NCBI RefSeq assembly: GCF_037203705.1 | Contig: NZ_JBBCAT010000004.1 | Location: forward strand, 310,001-374,000 | Reading direction: 5' to 3' | Source: Prosthecomicrobium sp. N25 | GTDB taxonomy: Bacteria > Pseudomonadota > Alphaproteobacteria > Rhizobiales > Ancalomicrobiaceae | DNA length: 64,000 nucleotides | Shown: positions 53,368-62,286 of the stretch, one piece after another | How the letters are laid out: every line of letters starts with the position of its first letter | Numbering within the stretch: the stretch's first letter is position 1 | Notes under the pieces: generated by a model | What the model saw: only the letters and a program-made list of their open reading frames with translations | What the model was told of the DNA's origin: nothing | Databases searched by the model: none | Position numbers and translations under genes: made by a program

Positions 53368-55224
53368 TCATGGGGCCACCGTCGCGCGCGCCGAGATCAC
53401 ATGGGCCGGCGGCGGATCGGCATAGAGGTCCGCGACCAGCCCCCCGCGCGCGGCGAGCACCGCGCGCTGGTTGATCGAGCCCTTGTCGGTGATCTCGCCG
53501 CGGTCGATCGACGGCGGCTCGGCGAGCAGCGCCAGCCGTTCGACACGGGTCGACGAGCCGGTCGCGGCTTCAGCGAAGCGGACGAGCCGCTCCGCGAAGA
53601 CGGCCCGGACCGCCGGATGACCTACCGGGTCGGCGGACCCGTCCGCGACCGCCCGGCAGGCGTCGAGATCGGGAAAGACCAGGACGGCGATGTCGTCTCG
53701 ATCGTGCCCCGCGATCACCACGTCCCTGGCGAGCGGGTGGAAGGCGGCCAGGAACGCCGCGCGGAGCGGACCGACGCTGACCCAGGTCCCGGTGGCGAGC
53801 TTGAAGTCCTCGGAAATGCGCCCGTCGAACAGGAATCCCCCGTCCGCGTCGCCGGGACTCGCGTAGCGCACCGCATCGCCGAGCCGGTAGTAGCCCTCCT
53901 CGTCGAAAGCCGCCGCCGTGAGCTCGGGGCTTCGCCAGTAGCCGGGCGTCACGCAGTCCGCCTTGATGCGGACTTCGAGCTTTCCCGCCGCAGGCACCAG
54001 CTTCATGACGACGCCGACCATCGGGTGGCCCATGTTGCCCGGGCCGTCGACGTCGCGCAGGTTCATGAGCGCGGAGGGGGCCGTCTCGGTGGCGCCGAGG
54101 CCGGTCACGAAGGGGATCCTGGCGCCGGTCGCCGCAACAGCGAGGTCCTGGTAGGCGTCCCAGACGGCCTGGGACAGGCCCGCACCGGCATAGAACAGCA
54201 TGCGGAGCCGGCTGAAGAACGTGGCGCGGAGCGCCTCGTCGGCGCGCAGATGGGGCAGCAGCGCCTCGTACCCCTTCGGCACGTTGAAATAGGCGGTCGG
54301 CGCGATCTCCCGCAGGTTGGCGACGGTCTCGGCGATCGCGCCGGGCATCGGCTTGCCGGCGTCGATGAAGAGCGACCCGCCGTGGACCAGGGTCATCCCG
54401 AAATTGTGGTTGGACCCGAAGGTGTGGTTCCAGGGCAGCCAATCCACGAAGACAGGCGGTTCGTCGGACAGGAACGGGAAGCACTGCGCCAGCATGGTCT
54501 GGTTGGCCGACAGCATCCGCTGCGTGTTGACGACCGCCTTGGGATGGCCCGTGGACCCCGAGGTGAGCAGGAACTTCGCGATCGTGTCCGGACCGACCAG
54601 CTCCCGCCGGCCCGCAACCGCGGATCGGGCGGTGGCCGTCCCGTCCGCGAGGGCCTCGAACGGAACCGCCCCGATCGCCTCTCCGCGCCGCGTCGCGACC
54701 CGCACCACGCCGGCACTCCCGACCGCCTCGATGGCCGCCGCGAAGGCCGCCCCGTCCGGAACGAAGACGAGCCCCGGCGTCAGCAGCGCGAAGGCGTCGC
54801 GGAGCTTGCCGAAGTCCTTCGAGACGAGCGAATAGGCCGGCGAGACCGGGCAGTAGGGGATGCCCACCTCCATGGCGGCGAGCGCCAGCAGCGCGTGCTC
54901 GATGTCGTTGCCGCCGAGAATGGCGATCGGCCTGTCTTCGGACAGGCCGAGGGCGAGGAGCCCGCCCGCGACGGCGACCACCTGCTCCGAAGCCTCGGCA
55001 TAGGTGAGCCGCCGCCAGGAGCGGTCGGCGCGCCGCTCCGCCAGGAAGGTCCGGTCCGGCGCGCGCTCGGCCCATTCGTGCAGGTGGTCGATGAGGCGCG
55101 CGCGATAGGGCGGCAGGGCCTGCGCGGCGCGGACCAGGGTCGTCCCGTCCGTCCGCCGCTCCGAAAGCGGGTCGAGGCGTCCGAGCAGGCCCGGGCGGCC
55201 CGCTTCCGTCGATGAAGCGCGCAT
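53368..55224 (-). CDS. fcs: Feruloyl-CoA synthase-like acyl-CoA ligase
   Basis: This 618-residue AMP-forming ligase has the P-loop LLTSGSTGHPKAVVNTQRML, the WLPWNHTFGSNHNFG segment and TGLGATETAPSA, which are typical of feruloyl-CoA synthases of the CoA-dependent pathways. It ends with a GEITDKGSINQRAV C-terminal segment containing the catalytic lysine region. It activates ferulate, p-coumarate or caffeate to the CoA thioester at the cost of ATP. The operon order is hydratase, ligase, SDR, binding protein. Confidence 0.9.
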   Translation of the reverse strand: MRASSTEAGRPGLLGRLDPLSERRTDGTTLVRAAQALPPYRARLIDHLHEWAERAPDRTFLAERRADRSWRRLTYAEASEQVVAVAGGLLALGLSEDRPIAILGGNDIEHALLALAAMEVGIPYCPVSPAYSLVSKDFGKLRDAFALLTPGLVFVPDGAAFAAAIEAVGSAGVVRVATRRGEAIGAVPFEALADGTATARSAVAGRRELVGPDTIAKFLLTSGSTGHPKAVVNTQRMLSANQTMLAQCFPFLSDEPPVFVDWLPWNHTFGSNHNFGMTLVHGGSLFIDAGKPMPGAIAETVANLREIAPTAYFNVPKGYEALLPHLRADEALRATFFSRLRMLFYAGAGLSQAVWDAYQDLAVAATGARIPFVTGLGATETAPSALMNLRDVDGPGNMGHPMVGVVMKLVPAAGKLEVRIKADCVTPGYWRSPELTAAAFDEEGYYRLGDAVRYASPGDADGGFLFDGRISEDFKLATGTWVSVGPLRAAFLAAFHPLARDVVIAGHDRDDIAVLVFPDLDACRAVADGSADPVGHPAVRAVFAERLVRFAEAATGSSTRVERLALLAEPPSIDRGEITDKGSINQRAVLAARGGLVADLYADPPPAHVISARATVAP

Positions 55225-55288
55225 GAACCCTCCTTCCCCGCGAAACGGTCTCCCGCCGCGGTCCCCTGGGCAGTCCTCCTGGCGCCCG

Positions 55289-56092
55289 TCAGTCCGGGCG
55301 CTTCACCTTTGCGGCCTTCTTCTCCAGGAAGGCTCGGATGCGGGCCTTGGCCTCGCGGTCGCTCTGGGCGACAGCGGCGGCCAGGGCCTCGGTGATGTAG
55401 CCGGCCGCCGGGTCCGCCTCCGCGATGCGGGGCAGGGCGTGGACGACCGCGAAGTTGGTCATGAAGGCGTTGCGGGCGATTTGCTCGGCGAGCTCCAGCG
55501 CCTTCGGGAGCGCCGCGCCATCCTCCACGAGGTATTGTGACAAGCCGAGCGCATAGCCCTCTTCCGCCGAGTAGCTGCGCCCGGTCAGCATCATGTCGGC
55601 CATGCGAGCGACGCCGATCAGCCGCGGGATCCGCACCGATCCGCCGCCGCCGACGAAGATGCCGCGCTGGCCCTCGGGCAGCGCATAGAAGGCGCTTCGC
55701 TCGGCGATGCGGATGTGGCAGGCCGCCGCGAGTTCGAGGCCCCCGCCGATCACGGCGCCCTTGAGGGCGGCCACCACCGGAACCCGACCGAACTGGATCT
55801 TCTCGAAGGCGCGGTGCCAGAAGCGCGAATGCAGGACGCCCTCGGTCGCGTCCCGCTCGGTGAGCTCGGAGAGATCCAGGCCGGCGCAGAAATGCTCGCC
55901 GATCCCGTGGATGACGACGGCGCCCACGCCGTCGGGCAGGTCGCTCATCGCGTCGTCGAGGGCCGCGATGGTCGCGTCGTTGAGGGCGTTGCGCTTCTCC
56001 GGGCGGTTGATCCCGATCGAAAGGCAGGGGCCCGACTGCTCCAGTATGAGCAGCCCGGTTTCCTGTCGCTGGAGAGGTTCGGTCGGTCGCAT
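55289..56092 (-). CDS. Enoyl-CoA hydratase for hydroxycinnamoyl-CoA
   Basis: This 267-residue crotonase keeps both catalytic glutamates, in GGGLELAAACHI and FYALPEGQRG, and the oxyanion-hole segment EHFCAGLDLSEL. It probably hydrates feruloyl- or coumaroyl-CoA. The presence of a downstream dehydrogenase points to the beta-oxidative route; a hydratase/lyase giving an aldehyde cannot be excluded, but no vanillin dehydrogenase gene is nearby. It is the first gene of the operon, with a perfect palindrome 20 bases upstream. Confidence 0.87.
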   Translation of the reverse strand: MRPTEPLQRQETGLLILEQSGPCLSIGINRPEKRNALNDATIAALDDAMSDLPDGVGAVVIHGIGEHFCAGLDLSELTERDATEGVLHSRFWHRAFEKIQFGRVPVVAALKGAVIGGGLELAAACHIRIAERSAFYALPEGQRGIFVGGGGSVRIPRLIGVARMADMMLTGRSYSAEEGYALGLSQYLVEDGAALPKALELAEQIARNAFMTNFAVVHALPRIAEADPAAGYITEALAAAVAQSDREAKARIRAFLEKKAAKVKRPD

Positions 56093-56111
56093 CGTTCGCC
56101 CTGATGGTTTA

Positions 56112-56132
56112 TTAGTTATATGTAATAACTAA
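56112..56132. promoter_or_regulatory. Candidate MarR operator of the hydratase-ligase operon
   Basis: TTAGTTAT-ATGTA-ATAACTAA is a 21-base perfect palindrome with 8-bp arms, 20 bases upstream of the hydratase start. It overlaps where the ribosome binding site and promoter downstream part should be, a position suited to repression. It is the best of the three related sites. Confidence 0.65.
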
Positions 56133-56533
56133 ATCGGCGTCAACGCGCGTCGTCGGACGATCGGGGCGTTCACGCGCTCGGGGCTCGCCGCGGACCTGCG
56201 CCAAAGGGGTAAGTCGGGCTGTTCTACCTGGAATACTGCTTCGGATTGGCTGTATGGGGCGGTGAACTGCTACCTAGGCAACGTACTCCGCGCGCTCAAT
56301 CAATCTTACTAGAGGCTAAGGGTCGATCTGGTAGCGGCCAAAAGCAGGTTCTGAACGCCGGGGTTTTGTTGGTATGTTTATTGGTATCGAATTGCCATGA
56401 TGAAATGAATGATCAATCCAGAAAACAATTTGTGCCAAATAATTGAGTCGGGGCAGAGGACTCGAAGGCCCGCAGCGCGTTCAGGGGCAACTGGGGACGG
56501 TCCATGCGATCGAGCCTCCGGGCCGGTGCCGGC
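56133..56533. other. AT-rich intergenic stretch without a recognised gene
   Basis: Positions about 56220-56450 are much poorer in G+C than the flanks. A 66-codon frame at 56246-56446 has no ribosome binding site and no recognisable product. It separates the hydroxycinnamate operon from the beta-lactamase gene and may be a decayed insertion. Confidence 0.4.
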
Positions 56534-57427
56534 TCAGCCCGCGAGGGCCGCGGCGACCGCCCTGCCGACGTCGGCGATGGCGGCGTTACGGGCCTCCGCG
56601 GGAGCCGGCGAGTCGGTCAGGTAGACGGTGACGATGACCGGAGCGCGGCCGGGCGGCCAGGCGACGGCGACGTCGTTGGCGGTGCCGCGCTCGCCGCTGC
56701 CGGTCTTGTCGCCGATGCGCCAGTCTCGCGGCAGGCCGGCCCGGAGCCGCGCGTCGCCCGTCTTGTTGGCCACGAGCCAGCCCGCGAGGCGCTCGCGCGA
56801 GACGGCCGACAGGACGTCGCCGAGGACCAGCTTGCGCATCGACGCCGTCATGGCGTTCGGTGTGGTGGTGTCGCGCGGATCGCCGGGCGCCACGTCGTTG
56901 AGGGCGGTCTCCCAGCGGTCGAGCCGGGTCGTGCCGTCGCCGATGGCGCGCAGGAAGGCGGTCAGGCCGGACGGGCCGTCGACGGCGCGGAGCAGGAGGT
57001 TGCCGGCGGTGTTGTCGCTGAGGGTGACGGCGGCTTCGGCGATCTCGGCGAGCGACAGGCCGGGCGCGCCGACATGGCGCTCGGTCCCGGGCGAGTAGGT
57101 GACGAGGTCGTCGGCGCCGTAGACGACGCGGCGGGCGAGGTCCTCGCGGCCCTCGTCGACGCGTTTCAGGACGGCCGCGGCGGCCAGCGCCTTGAAGGTG
57201 CTGCAGAGCGGGAAGCGCTCGTCGCCCCGGTACGCGGCGCCGGCGCCGGTGCCGGTGTCGACCACGGTAACGCCGAGGCGCGCCCGCGCGGCGGTCTCGA
57301 TGCGGGCGAAGGCGGCGGGCAGGTCGGCGAGGCCGCGCGGACCGGCGGCCCGGGCGGGTCCGGACAGGCGGGGGGCGGCGGAAACGGTGAAGACGATCCC
57401 GAGGCAGGCCTGACGTCGTGTGATCAT
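56534..57427 (-). CDS. bla: Class A beta-lactamase
   Basis: This 297-residue protein has a signal peptide (MITRRQACLGIVFTVSAAPR) with twin arginines, so Tat export is possible. The class A motifs are complete: Ser76-x-x-Lys79 (STFK), SDN at 137-139, Glu173 in ETALN and KTG at 241-243. It should hydrolyse penicillins and perhaps cephalosporins in the periplasm. The ATG has AAAGGAG upstream. No AmpR-type regulator is adjacent. It appears chromosomal, with the same high G+C as its neighbours. Confidence 0.92.
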   Translation of the reverse strand: MITRRQACLGIVFTVSAAPRLSGPARAAGPRGLADLPAAFARIETAARARLGVTVVDTGTGAGAAYRGDERFPLCSTFKALAAAAVLKRVDEGREDLARRVVYGADDLVTYSPGTERHVGAPGLSLAEIAEAAVTLSDNTAGNLLLRAVDGPSGLTAFLRAIGDGTTRLDRWETALNDVAPGDPRDTTTPNAMTASMRKLVLGDVLSAVSRERLAGWLVANKTGDARLRAGLPRDWRIGDKTGSGERGTANDVAVAWPPGRAPVIVTVYLTDSPAPAEARNAAIADVGRAVAAALAG

Positions 57428-57586
57428 GGGCGTGTTCTCCTTTGGCGCCGGCAGGATTAAGCGCCGGGAGATCCCGTCACAAACGACCATTTCTCGCCGC
57501 TGATCCTAGAAAATCTGGGGCTCGTCCCCGGCTCGTCGATCAAGGCAGCGCGCGAACACGGGCCTCGCAAACGGGTGGTCTCCAGT

Positions 57587-57615
57587 TTGACACTGTTTGA
57601 AGCTTTAAATATGTT
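57587..57615 (+). promoter_or_regulatory. Candidate promoter of iorAB
   Basis: TTGACA (57587-57592), a 17-base spacer and TATGTT (57610-57615) lie 27 bases before the iorA start. The -35 box is a perfect match to the vegetative consensus; the -10 is weaker. The surrounding bases are AT-rich. Confidence 0.45.
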
Positions 57616-57642
57616 CTTGCAAAGATCCTGGGGAGGCGTGCG

Positions 57643-59796
57643 ATGGCCGAGCGTTCCTTTGCCCGCGAAGTCGAGGACCTGAAGCTCGGCGAGGGCCAGA
57701 TCTTCCGCGGCGAGGGCATCCTGGCGATCACCAAGGCGCTGCTCCAGTGCGGCGTCGGCTACGTGGCCGGCTACCAGGGCTCGCCGATCTCGCACCTGAT
57801 GGACGTCCTCAACGACGCCCAGGACATCCTGTCCGACCTCGGCGTCCACTTCGAGTCGAGTGCCAGCGAGGCGACGGCGGCGGCGACGCTGGCGGCGTCG
57901 GTGATGTACCCGATCCGCGGCGCGGTCACCTGGAAGTCGACGGTCGGCACCAACGTGGCCTCCGATGCGCTCGCCAACCTCGCCTCCGGCGGGGTGACGG
58001 GCGGGGCTCTCATCATCGTCGGCGAGGACTACGGCGAGGGCTCCTCGATCATGCAGGAGCGCAGCCACGCCTTCGCGATGAAGTCGCAGATCTGGCTACT
58101 GGACCCGCGGCCCAACCTGCCGTCGATCGTCAAGGCGGTGGAGGACGGCTTCGAGCTCTCCGAGGCGACCAACACGCCCGTCATGCTCGAGGTGCGGATC
58201 CGCTGCTGCCATGTCCACGGCTCCTTCGTGGCGAAGGACAACCGCCGTCCGGCCTTCACCGTCAGGGACGCGGTCGAGAACCCGGTGCGCGACACGAACC
58301 GCATCGTGCTGCCGCCCGCCTCGTTCCTGCACGAGCAGGAGAAGGTCACCAAGCGCTGGCCGGCGGCGATCGAGTTCATCCGCTCGCGCAAGCTCAACGA
58401 GACCTTCGGGGACGGGCTCGCCGACGTCGGGATCGTGATGCAGGGCGGCATGTACAACGGCGTGATCCGTGCCCTGACCGCGCTCGGCCTGGCCGACGTG
58501 TGGGGCAACACGCGCGTGCCTCTCCACGTGCTGAACGTCACCTATCCGCTGGTCGACGACGAGCTCGCCGGCTTCTGCCGCGGCAAGCGGGCGGTGCTGA
58601 TGGTGGAGGAGGGGGCGCCGGAGTATCTGGAACAGGCGCTGGCCAACATCTTGCGCAAGGCCGACGTGCCGACGCGCATCGAGGGCAAGGGCGTCTTCCC
58701 GGTCGCCGGCGAGCTGACCGCGACCGTGATGCTCGACAGCCTGACGGCCTTCTTCGAGAAGCACGCGGCCGACCTCCTCGGCAACCGCCCGCCGGTGCCC
58801 GATCCGCGGCCGATCCTCGCCGACCCGAAGGTCAAGGCGCTGGCGCAGGTGGTGCCGCCGCGGCCGGCCGGCTTCTGCACCGGATGTCCGGAACGACCGA
58901 TCTTTGCCGCCATGAAGCTGGTCGAGAAGGAACTCGGGCCCCACCACATCGCCGCCGACATCGGCTGCCACCTCTTCTCCATCCTGCCGCCCTTCAACAT
59001 CGGCGCGACCACCATGGGCTACGGCCTCGGCCCGGCCTCGGCCTCGGCCTTCAACGTGGCGGCGGACAGGCGCTCGATCGCCGTCATGGGCGACGGCGGC
59101 TTCTGGCACAACGGCCTCAACTCCGGCATCGGCAACGCCGTCTTCAACAAGTCGGACGGCGTCATCCTGGTGGTCGACAACCACTACTCGGCGGCGACCG
59201 GCGGGCAGGACATCATGTCGTCGCGCGCCCTCAACCGGATCCGGCAGACCAACAATTCCATCGTCAAGGCGGTGAAGGGGGTCGGCGCCACCTGGGTCCG
59301 GCAGATCGACCGCACCTACGACGTCGCCCGGCTTCGCGATACCCTGAAGGAGGCGCTGACCAGCAAGGCGAAGGGTCCGAAGGTCATCGTGGCCTCCTCC
59401 GAATGCATGCTGAACAAGCAGCGCCGCATCCGGCCGCTGACCGCGGCGGCGGTGAAGCGCGGCGAGCGGGTGGTGCGCGAGCGCTTCGGCGTGGACGAGG
59501 ACGTCTGCACGGGCGACCATGCCTGCATCCGCCTGTCGGGCTGCCCGTCGCTGTCGGTGAAGCACACGGACGATCCGCTGAAGGACGATCCGGTGGCGGC
59601 CATCGACAATTCCTGCGTGGGCTGCGGCAATTGCGGCGAGGTCTCGGAGGCGGCGGTGCTTTGCCCGTCCTTCTACCGGGCCGACATCATCCAGAACCCC
59701 AACGGCTTCGACCGGCTGGCGGCGCGAATCCGCGGCGCCGTCATCGGCTTCCTGCAGCGCCGGCACGATCGCCGCCGCCTGGCCTTCCCGTCGTGA
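57643..59796 (+). CDS. iorA: Indolepyruvate ferredoxin oxidoreductase, alpha subunit
   Basis: This 717-residue subunit has the N-terminal pyruvate:ferredoxin-type pyrimidine-binding domain, a TPP domain (MGDGGFWHNGLNSGIGNAVF with the GDG...N motif) and a C-terminal ferredoxin-like region with many cysteines (CTGDHACIRLSGCPSL and CVGCGNCGEVSEAAVLCP). It oxidatively decarboxylates indolepyruvate and other arylpyruvates to aryl-acetyl-CoA, passing electrons to ferredoxin. The start has GGGGAGG upstream. iorB follows after ten bases. Confidence 0.92.
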   Translation: MAERSFAREVEDLKLGEGQIFRGEGILAITKALLQCGVGYVAGYQGSPISHLMDVLNDAQDILSDLGVHFESSASEATAAATLAASVMYPIRGAVTWKSTVGTNVASDALANLASGGVTGGALIIVGEDYGEGSSIMQERSHAFAMKSQIWLLDPRPNLPSIVKAVEDGFELSEATNTPVMLEVRIRCCHVHGSFVAKDNRRPAFTVRDAVENPVRDTNRIVLPPASFLHEQEKVTKRWPAAIEFIRSRKLNETFGDGLADVGIVMQGGMYNGVIRALTALGLADVWGNTRVPLHVLNVTYPLVDDELAGFCRGKRAVLMVEEGAPEYLEQALANILRKADVPTRIEGKGVFPVAGELTATVMLDSLTAFFEKHAADLLGNRPPVPDPRPILADPKVKALAQVVPPRPAGFCTGCPERPIFAAMKLVEKELGPHHIAADIGCHLFSILPPFNIGATTMGYGLGPASASAFNVAADRRSIAVMGDGGFWHNGLNSGIGNAVFNKSDGVILVVDNHYSAATGGQDIMSSRALNRIRQTNNSIVKAVKGVGATWVRQIDRTYDVARLRDTLKEALTSKAKGPKVIVASSECMLNKQRRIRPLTAAAVKRGERVVRERFGVDEDVCTGDHACIRLSGCPSLSVKHTDDPLKDDPVAAIDNSCVGCGNCGEVSEAAVLCPSFYRADIIQNPNGFDRLAARIRGAVIGFLQRRHDRRRLAFPS

Positions 59797-59806
59797 GCGC
59801 CCGGCC

Positions 59807-61381
59807 ATGAACGCGAGCCCCCAACCGCTCGGCGCCGGACAGCCGCTCCTGTCCGACGACAAGCCGCTGGCGATCGCCATCCTGGCCATGGGCGGGCAGG
59901 GCGGCGGCGTGCTGGCCGACTGGATCGTCGCGCTCGCGGAGGGCAACGGCTGGGTGGCCCAGTCGACCTCGGTGCCGGGCGTCGCCCAGCGCACCGGCGC
60001 CACCATCTACTACATCGAGATGATCCGGGCCCGCGGCGAGGCGCGCCCGGTGCTCTCGCTGATGCCGACGCCCGGCGACGTCGACGTGGTGGTCGCCGCC
60101 GAGTGGATGGAGGGCGGCCGGGCGATCCTGCGCGGGCTCGTCACCCCGTCGAGGACGACCTTCGTCGCCTCCACGCACCGCTCCTTCGCGGTCGGCGAGA
60201 AGGAGAAGCCGGGCGACGGCATCGGCGACCCGGCGGTCGTCACCGAGGCGCTCGGCATCGCGGCGAAGCGGACGATCGCCTTCGACATGGCGGGCCTCGC
60301 GGAGCGGAACGGGTCCGTCATCTCGGCGACGCTCTTCGGCGCCCTGGCGGCCTCCGGCGCGCTGCCCTTCGCGCGCGAGGCCTTCGAGGCCGCGGTGCGG
60401 GCGGGCGGCGTCGGCGTGGAGGGGAGCCTGCGCGCCTTCGCGGCCGCCTTCGAGCGGGCCGCGCGGCAGCCCGTCCCCGAGACGCCCGCGCGGGTGCCGC
60501 CGAAGACGATCCCCGACCTGCCGGCGAGCGCCGGGCATCCGGAGCTCGACCGCCTTCTCGCCCGCATCCGCGGCGAGATCCCGGCGGCCGCGCAAGGCAT
60601 GGCCTATGCCGGGGTGAAGCGCCTCGTCGAGTGGCAGGACGCGGCCTATGCGGGCGCGTATCTCGCCCGTCTGGCGGCGTTCCTCGGCCGCCTGCCGGCG
60701 GGCTCGGGCCATGCCGACGCGATCGCCGGCGAGGCCGCCAAGCAGATCGCGGTCGCGATGGCGTATGACGACGTCTACCGGGTCGCGGACCTGAAGATCC
60801 GGGCGAGCCGCTTCGACCGCATCCGCCGGGAGGTCGCCGCCGCGGACGACCAGATCGTCACCACGACCGAGTTCATGAATCCGCGCATGGAGGAGGTCTG
60901 CGGCGCGCTTCCGGCGCGGCTCGGCGCCTGGATCGAGGCCCGGCCGGGCCTCTTCCGCGCCCTCGACCGGGTGGTGAACCGGGGCCGGCGGGTGCGGACC
61001 GGCACGGTGCTCTGGTTCCTGCCGCTCTACGTCCTCGCCGGCCTGAAGCGCCACCGGCTCGGCGCGCTCCGCCACGGGCGCGAGATGGCCCACATGGAGG
61101 CGTGGCTGGCGACGGCCGAGCGGCATCTCGCGACCGACCCGGCGCTGGCGCTCGAGGTCCTGGCGTGCCGGCGGCTCGTCAAGGGCTACTCGGACACCCA
61201 TGCCCGGGGGACGTCGAAGTTCGACCGGGTGCTGGCGGCCGTCCCGAAGCTCGCCGGCCGGCCGGACGCCGCCGACTGGGTCCGGCGGCTGAAGCAGGCG
61301 GCGCTGATGGACGAGGAGGGCAAGGCCCTCGACGGGGCGCTCGCGACGGTCGACAGCATCCTGGCCGACCCACACGCCTGA
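59807..61381 (+). CDS. iorB: Indolepyruvate oxidoreductase, beta subunit, long form
   Basis: The first 200 residues are the gamma-type POR domain (IAILAMGGQGGGVLADWIVA, then STSVPGVAQRTGATIYYIEM). The remaining 300 or so form a helical extension (for example GMAYAGVKRLVEWQDAAYAG) absent in archaeal IorB, which is only about 200 residues. Long forms are known in Proteobacteria; the extension's role is unclear. It completes the arylpyruvate oxidoreductase, useful in aromatic amino-acid breakdown. Confidence 0.9.
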   Translation: MNASPQPLGAGQPLLSDDKPLAIAILAMGGQGGGVLADWIVALAEGNGWVAQSTSVPGVAQRTGATIYYIEMIRARGEARPVLSLMPTPGDVDVVVAAEWMEGGRAILRGLVTPSRTTFVASTHRSFAVGEKEKPGDGIGDPAVVTEALGIAAKRTIAFDMAGLAERNGSVISATLFGALAASGALPFAREAFEAAVRAGGVGVEGSLRAFAAAFERAARQPVPETPARVPPKTIPDLPASAGHPELDRLLARIRGEIPAAAQGMAYAGVKRLVEWQDAAYAGAYLARLAAFLGRLPAGSGHADAIAGEAAKQIAVAMAYDDVYRVADLKIRASRFDRIRREVAAADDQIVTTTEFMNPRMEEVCGALPARLGAWIEARPGLFRALDRVVNRGRRVRTGTVLWFLPLYVLAGLKRHRLGALRHGREMAHMEAWLATAERHLATDPALALEVLACRRLVKGYSDTHARGTSKFDRVLAAVPKLAGRPDAADWVRRLKQAALMDEEGKALDGALATVDSILADPHA

Positions 61382-61569
61382 GGGACCCGCTCGACCTCCC
61401 GGTGACCGCCCTCGATTGCCCGGACGCCGATCATCCGGGAGAGCGGGCTGCCCCGCCCGAACGGGGGCCGCTGCCGAGCCGGAGGCCCGGCGCGCCGGTC
61501 AAGGCGATGCCGCCCGCCGGCGGCGACCGGTCCGACGGCCTCGTCAACGCGCGACCGGATCCCGACGCC

Positions 61570-61958
61570 AAGCTGGGCGGGGAGGGCGTCGCGATCGTGA
61601 CGGGCGCGAGTTCCGGCATCGGCGCGGGGATCGCGCGGCGTATGCTGCCTATTCGGCCACCAAGGCCGGCATGATCGTCATGGCGCGCACCTGGGCGCTG
61701 GAACTCGGCCCTGCCGGCATCACCGTCAACGTGGTCGCCCCCGGGCCGATCCAGGACACCGCCATGTTCCAGGACGTGATCGAGCCGGGCAGCGAGCGCG
61801 AACGCAAGCTCGCCGAAGCCATCCCGGTCAAACGCCTCGGCCGCTCCGACGACGTCGCCCACGCGGTGATGTTCTTCGCCGGGCGTGAGGCAGGGTTCGT
61901 GACGGGGCAGGTGCTGTACGTGTGCGGCGGGGCGAGCGTGGGGGCTGTGGTGATTTGA
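61570..61958 (+). pseudogene. SDR gene with internal deletion and frameshift
   Basis: The N-terminal SDR motif GVAIVTGASSGIGAGIARR is read in one frame to about 61640. The sequence then continues in another frame as AYAAYSATKAGMIVMARTWA through to a normal SDR C-terminus (VTGQVLYVCGGASVGAV). About 120 codons between the Rossmann start and the YxxxK site are missing, so an inactive remnant is the best reading. It lies 190 bases after iorB. Confidence 0.75.
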
Positions 61959-62286
61959 CGGGGGGCGGGGAAGGGGTGCAGGGGCCGCGCGGCTTGCCGG
62001 CGGCCTCGCCCCGCCCTCGCGAGCCGGTCTCGTCCTGGGCCGTCCCATGGGTGTCGTCCCGGGCGTCGCGCCGGGAACCGTTGGCGGTGCCGGCTGCGCG
62101 GCAGTTCATCGGTCCAGGGGTGTGCCCGCTCGCCGATGCATTCGGAGGGCGGAGAAAGTAGCCGAACCGGCCAGGACCGGTCGGGCATCCGGCCCATCGA
62201 GTGGGGCCGTGCGGTCCGGTCCCGGCCTTCCCACGGGTGTCATTCCGGTGGCGCCGATTGCGGCGTTCGGACCGAGTGGCTGGCTC
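61959..62286. other. Gap with nothing recognised
   Basis: This convergent gap between the SDR remnant and the kinase gene is GC-rich at the left and more mixed at the right. No credible gene, clear terminator or repeat was seen. Confidence 0.5.

Noticed and set aside
56246-56446. Possible 66-residue gene in the AT-rich gap
   Set aside because: No ribosome binding site, no recognisable family, and it ends in a stretch with no coding character.
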